The notes below the pieces were generated by a model that ran no database searches, was not told the origin of the DNA, and saw only the letters and a list, made by a program, of their open reading frames with translations. The translations under genes and the position numbers were made by a program. DNA of 10,764 nucleotides from JAWWBN01 sp033720955 (GTDB taxonomy: Bacteria; Acidobacteriota; Thermoanaerobaculia; Multivoradales; JAHEKO01), in assembly GCA_033720955.1 (NCBI GenBank), contig JAWWBN010000125.1, forward strand, positions 1 through 10,764. Reading direction: 5' to 3'. Shown one piece after another: positions 7,053-10,764 of the stretch (its first letter is position 1; each line of letters starts with the position of its first letter).

Positions 7053-8424
7053 ACCGCTCCCGGTAGCGGCGCACCACGTGGAGTGCGACGACGTTCAGGG
7101 CCAGGGTGACGAAGAAGAGGGCGAGACCGAGCGCGAAGGCCGCCAGGGTCTTGGCGCTGTCGAACTCCTGGTCGCCCACCAGCAGGGTGACGATCTGCAC
7201 CGTGACGGTGGTCACCGCCTCCAGGGGGTTCGCGGTCAGCTTGGCGGCCAGCCCGGCGGCCATGACCACGATCATGGTCTCGCCGATGGCGCGGGAGACC
7301 GCGAGGAGGATGCCGCCGACGATCCCCGGCAGCGCAGCCGGGAAGACTACCCGCCGGATCGTCTCCGACCGGGTGGCACCGAGACCGTAGGAGGCCTCGC
7401 GCAGCCCGTTCGGCACGGCGCGGATCACGTCGTCGGAGATCGAGGAGATGAAGGGGATGATCATGATCCCCATCACCCCTCCGGCGGCCAGGGCGCTCTC
7501 CGACGCGACGTCGAGACCCAGCGAGCCGCCGAGCCGGCGCACCGCCGGCCCCACGGTGAGAGCGGCAAAGAAGCCGTAGACCACGGTCGGGATGCCCGCC
7601 AGGACCTCGAGCAGCGGCTTGGCCACCGCCCGCACCCGGGGTGCGGCGTACTCCGCCGTGTAGACGGCCGAGAGAAGACCCAGCGGGACCGCCACCGCCA
7701 TGGCCACGGCGCTGACCAGGAGGGTCCCGGCGAAGAGCGGAACCGCGCCGAAGGCCCCCGAGCTGCCGACCTGGTCGGCGCGCAGCGCGGTCTGGGGGCT
7801 CCATTCCAGGCCGAAGAGGAAGTCGCCGGCCGGTACCAGGCGGAAGAAGCGCACCGCCTCGAAGAGCAGCGACAGGACGATCCCCACGGTGGTGAAGACC
7901 GCGATCGTCGAGCCGGTCAGCAGAATCAGCTCGAAGGCGGTCTCGACCCGACGCATGGCCGGGAACCGGGGGGAGATCGCGTGGTAGCTCAATGCCATCC
8001 CCCCCAGGCAGAGGATCAGTACGGCGGCGGCCCGCACCGCGTCGCCGGTGGCCCGCAGACCGGCGTAGCGCTCGGCGGCAAGTCGCAGCTCCGGGCTGGG
8101 ATTGCCGCTCACGATCTTGCCGACGGCGAGATTGTGGGCGTCGTTGAGGAAGAGCCCCAGGCGGTCCGGGGGCAGCTCGGCGACCCGCTCTGGCAGCCCG
8201 GAGACCACCAGCGAGCGCACCGCCACCGGCTCCAGGGCGAGCCAGAGGCCCAATAGCAACAGCGCGGGCAGCAGACCGCACAGCACCAGCCAGGCGCCGT
8301 GGTAGCCCGGCAGCGAGGCGAGCTCGCGCGGGTGGGCCGCCAGCGACCGCGCCCGGCGGAGCCCGAGCCGGTAGCCCAGGGTGGACAGCCCCAGGAGCAG
8401 GGTGATCAGGAGCGGGGCGTTCAC
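7045..8424 (-). CDS. pstC: Phosphate ABC transporter permease PstC (long form)
   Basis: This 459-residue inner-membrane permease is the partner of PstA. Two N-terminal helices (about 3-21 and 44-64) precede a hydrophilic segment (about 66-130). A further helix (132-150) and the ABC permease core (about 160-450) follow. The core has the EAA loop REASYGLGATRSE (342-354) with FPAALPGIVGG (361-371), LLEVLAGIPTVVYGFF (271-286) and SRAIGETMIV (377-386), all typical of PstC. The extra N-terminal part makes it longer than the roughly 320-residue enterobacterial protein; similar extended PstC proteins are known in other phyla. The start is a GTG with GAGG five bases upstream. It lies 37 bases after the pstS stop, and its own end overlaps the pstA start. 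No frameshift or missing core motif is seen. Confidence 0.93.
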   Translation of the reverse strand: MNAPLLITLLLGLSTLGYRLGLRRARSLAAHPRELASLPGYHGAWLVLCGLLPALLLLGLWLALEPVAVRSLVVSGLPERVAELPPDRLGLFLNDAHNLAVGKIVSGNPSPELRLAAERYAGLRATGDAVRAAAVLILCLGGMALSYHAISPRFPAMRRVETAFELILLTGSTIAVFTTVGIVLSLLFEAVRFFRLVPAGDFLFGLEWSPQTALRADQVGSSGAFGAVPLFAGTLLVSAVAMAVAVPLGLLSAVYTAEYAAPRVRAVAKPLLEVLAGIPTVVYGFFAALTVGPAVRRLGGSLGLDVASESALAAGGVMGIMIIPFISSISDDVIRAVPNGLREASYGLGATRSETIRRVVFPAALPGIVGGILLAVSRAIGETMIVVMAAGLAAKLTANPLEAVTTVTVQIVTLLVGDQEFDSAKTLAAFALGLALFFVTLALNVVALHVVRRYRERYE

Positions 8425-8430
8425 GAGAGC

Positions 8431-8444
8431 CTCGAGGATTCGAG
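8431..8444 (-). other. Small hairpin at the pstC ribosome-binding region
   Basis: CTCGA / TCGAG with a four-base loop lies in the 37-base pstS-pstC gap. The downstream arm overlaps the GAGG that would serve the pstC GTG start. It could tone down pstC translation relative to pstS, but a five-base-pair stem is weak evidence. Confidence 0.3.
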
Positions 8445-8461
8445 CAACGGGCCGGCGGAAG

Positions 8462-9496
8462 TCAGCCGACGTTGTGGACGAGGCCCCGGGCCTCCTCGCC
8501 GACCTTCTCGCGCTCCTCCACGGGAAGGGGGATCAGACCGATGTCGGAGAGATATCCGTCCTCGCCCCAGGCCCGCTCCGAGGTGAACTCCTGGAGGTAC
8601 TCGACGATGCCGGGGATGACGCCGGCGTGGGCGCCCTTGACGTAGAAGAAGAGCGGCCGGGAGACCGGATACGCCCCGCTGGCGATCTTCTCGAAGGTCG
8701 GCTCCACGCCGTCGATTCGGCTCCCCTGGATCTTGTCCATGTTCTGGTCGAGGAAGCTGAAGCCGAAGATGCCGAAGGCGGTCTCGTTGGCCTGGAGCTT
8801 CTGCACGATCAGGTTGTCGTTCTCGCCCGCCTCCACATAGCGCCCGTCCTCCCGGATGCTGTGACACACGGCCCTGAACCGGTCGCCGTCCGACGCCTCG
8901 AGCGCGGCGATGGCATCAAAGGTCTTGCAGCCGCCCTCCATGGCCAGCTCCACGAAGGCGTCGCGGGTGCCCGAGGTCGGCGGCGGCCCGAGCACCTCGA
9001 TCTCCACGGCGGGCAGAGCCCGATCGACGTCTCTCCAGGTGCGGTGGGGATTGGGCCGGAAGCCGCCGTCGCCGTCGGGCAGGTCCTTCGCCAGCGCCTC
9101 GAAGAGCTGTCGGCGGGTGATCTCGAGCTGCCGGGAACGGCTGGAGTTGGCGAGCACGATGCCGTCGTAGCCGATCTTGACCTCCGTGATCGCGGTGACT
9201 CCGTTGCGCCGGCACAGCTCCACCTCCGACTCCTTGATGGCCCTCGAGGCGTTCGCGATGTCGGGGTGCTCCACCCCCACGCCGCCGCAGAAGAGCTTGA
9301 GCCCGCCCCCGGAGCCGGTGGACTCGATCACCGGCGTCTTGAAGGGCGTGCTGCGCCCGAACTGCTCGGCCACCTTGGTGGCGAAGGGGTAGACGGTGGA
9401 CGATCCCACGATTCGGATCTGGTCCCGCTGGGCGTGGGCGCCGGAGGCGGTCAGCAGGACGGCCGCCGCGAGCACGAAAAGGCTGCTCTCTCTCAC
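8462..9496 (-). CDS. pstS: Periplasmic phosphate-binding protein PstS
   Basis: This 344-residue solute-binding protein captures phosphate in the periplasm and delivers it to PstCA. A signal peptide covers about 1-22 (hydrophobic VLAAAVLLTA, cleavage after AHA). There is no lipobox Cys, so it is probably soluble. Phosphate-contact regions are recognisable: VGSSTVYPF (30-38), ESTGSGGGLKLF (58-69), IGYDGIVLAN (108-117) and PTSGTRDAF (173-181). These are typical of the PstS family rather than of sulfate or other anion binders. C70, C95, C190 and C211 could form disulfides in the periplasm. The start is a GTG with a GGAGGAGGAG tract seven bases upstream. It sits 21 bases after pstB and 37 before pstC. 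Having pstS second rather than first in the unit is unusual. Confidence 0.94.
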   Translation of the reverse strand: MRESSLFVLAAAVLLTASGAHAQRDQIRIVGSSTVYPFATKVAEQFGRSTPFKTPVIESTGSGGGLKLFCGGVGVEHPDIANASRAIKESEVELCRRNGVTAITEVKIGYDGIVLANSSRSRQLEITRRQLFEALAKDLPDGDGGFRPNPHRTWRDVDRALPAVEIEVLGPPPTSGTRDAFVELAMEGGCKTFDAIAALEASDGDRFRAVCHSIREDGRYVEAGENDNLIVQKLQANETAFGIFGFSFLDQNMDKIQGSRIDGVEPTFEKIASGAYPVSRPLFFYVKGAHAGVIPGIVEYLQEFTSERAWGEDGYLSDIGLIPLPVEEREKVGEEARGLVHNVG

Positions 9497-9503
9497 TTTC
9501 TTC

Positions 9504-9508
9504 TCCTC
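9504..9508 (-). promoter_or_regulatory. Ribosome binding site of pstS
   Basis: The minus strand carries AGGAG, the end of a GGAGGAGGAG tract, seven bases before the GTG at 9496. It is the strongest ribosome-binding site in the unit and supports a GTG start for PstS. Confidence 0.65.
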
Positions 9509-9517
9509 CTCCGGCCG

Positions 9518-10276
<759 letters not shown>

Positions 10277-10655
10277 CGCGGGATCCGGGGTCCGAGCCCT
10301 CCGACCCTCCTTCCCCTCCACGGCTTGGGCCGCGGCCGACGGTCCGACTCCCGCCTCCGCGAGGGCCACGCCCCCCATCATCCGACTCCACGGGCCGGCC
10401 CGGAGATCTGGCGGCGACAACCCCCTGGGCCCTCCGCCGACCGGAGTGGCTCCCTGCCGAGAAGCACCGCGGCGCGGAGCTCCCCCCGCTCCCGGAGGAC
10501 CAGCTCCCGCATGCTCCCGATCTCCCTCTCGCCCCGCCGTTCCATCACGCCAACACCCTGCCACCCCCTCGCGACGAGGAGGCGACGCTCCTGTTACGAC
10601 CGTGTGACATCCACCGCCCCCCGCGCTCCCGGCCGGTGGGCGGCGCCGCGGCCCC
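10277..10655 (-). other. Upstream region of the pst unit
   Basis: This 379-base gap lies between the rRNA terminator and pstB and must hold the promoter of the phosphate unit. It contains a Pho-box-like direct repeat (10592-10610). It also contains a 55-codon ORF (10545 to 10378; an internal ATG at 10512 has AGGGAG nine bases upstream) whose TGA overlaps the ATG-ATG that could start a longer PstB. The gap is very GC-rich and no convincing -35/-10 pair is visible. I see no RNA gene or repeat array in it. Confidence 0.6.
10592..10610 (-). promoter_or_regulatory. Candidate Pho box (PhoB-type direct repeat)
   Basis: The minus strand reads ATGTCACACGGTCGTAACAG across this site. The half-sites TGTCAC and CGTAAC start 11 bases apart, the spacing of PhoB half-sites, and the first is close to the CTGTCA(T/C) consensus. 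The second matches the first at four of six positions. It is one of the less GC-rich patches in the gap, about 316 bases upstream of the chosen pstB start. No phoB gene is in the window, so this is a position-supported guess. Confidence 0.4.
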
Positions 10656-10686
10656 AAAAACGAAAGCCCCCGCCGAAGCGGGGGCC
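10656..10686 (-). terminator. Intrinsic terminator of the rRNA operon
   Basis: On the minus strand an eight-base-pair GC stem (GCCCCCGC / GCGGGGGC) closed by a TTCG tetraloop is followed by TTTCGTTTTT. It sits about 14 bases past the end of the 5S rRNA, where an rRNA operon terminator is expected. It should insulate the pst unit from rRNA transcription. Confidence 0.92.
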
Positions 10687-10699
10687 TATCTCAGATAAC

Positions 10700-10764
10700 T
10701 TCCCGGCGGCGACCTACTCTCCCACGCCGTTGCCAGCGCAGTACCATCGGCGCTGAGGGGCTTA
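10700..10764 (-). rRNA. rrf: 5S ribosomal RNA, 3' part (runs off right edge)
   Basis: Read on the minus strand, this stretch has the conserved 3' half of 5S rRNA: CAGCGCCGATGGTACTGC, then GTGGGAGAGTAGGTCGCCGC and CGGGA. Aligned by eye with the Escherichia coli 5S rRNA end, the mature 3' end falls at about 10699-10703. The 5' half, and presumably 23S and 16S rRNA, lie beyond the window. The terminator just downstream confirms the direction. Confidence 0.9.

Noticed and set aside
4420..8256. Several long + strand ORFs opposite the porin, pstA and pstC
   Set aside because: They are rich in Gly, Arg, Asp, Gln and Pro, lack membrane or catalytic motifs, overlap each other in different frames, and vanish once the minus-strand genes are accepted.

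Overview
The window is GC-rich DNA from a Gram-negative bacterium. A phosphate-type outer-membrane porin, a periplasmic solute-binding protein with a signal peptide, and a porin C-terminus ending in Phe all point to an outer membrane. GC-rich codon third positions on the coding strands leave long stop-free stretches on the opposite strands, which I treat as shadows. The lineage cannot be fixed from this sequence. The archaeal-style glycolytic enzymes and the long PstC/PstA forms would suit a deep-branching Gram-negative phylum such as Acidobacteriota or a deltaproteobacterial-type lineage, but that is inference.

Layout. (1) Bases 1-2402, + strand: the 3' part of a gene that is open at the left edge. 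It encodes a fusion of an ATP-cone-like region, a 2-phosphoglycerate kinase-like P-loop domain and a complete archaeal-type cofactor-independent phosphoglycerate mutase (ApgM). (2) Bases 10276 down to 2419, - strand: seven tightly packed genes in transcription order pstB, pstS, pstC, pstA, an OprP/OprO-type porin, a thioredoxin-type arsenate reductase (arsC) and an FAD-dependent oxidoreductase of the amine-oxidase/UDP-galactopyranose-mutase-like superfamily. (3) Bases 10277-10655: a gap upstream of pstB with a Pho-box-like direct repeat and a possible short leader ORF. (4) Bases 10656-10764, - strand: a strong intrinsic terminator preceded by the 3' half of a 5S rRNA gene, so an rRNA operon lies just beyond the right edge.

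How the genes fit together. Porin, PstS, PstCA and PstB form a full import route for inorganic phosphate from the outer membrane to the cytoplasm. Arsenate enters by the same route as a phosphate mimic, so a downstream ArsC makes sense as protection under phosphate starvation. The last gene, the FAD enzyme, has no evident role in this scheme. No phoU, phoB or phoR lies in the window. The seven-gene unit and the phosphoglycerate fusion gene converge with only 16 bases between their stop codons.

The most unusual items are the 2PGK-ApgM fusion, which in principle could take 3-phosphoglycerate to 2,3-bisphosphoglycerate on one polypeptide, and the pstB-first phosphate/arsenate gene set directly downstream of an rRNA operon.
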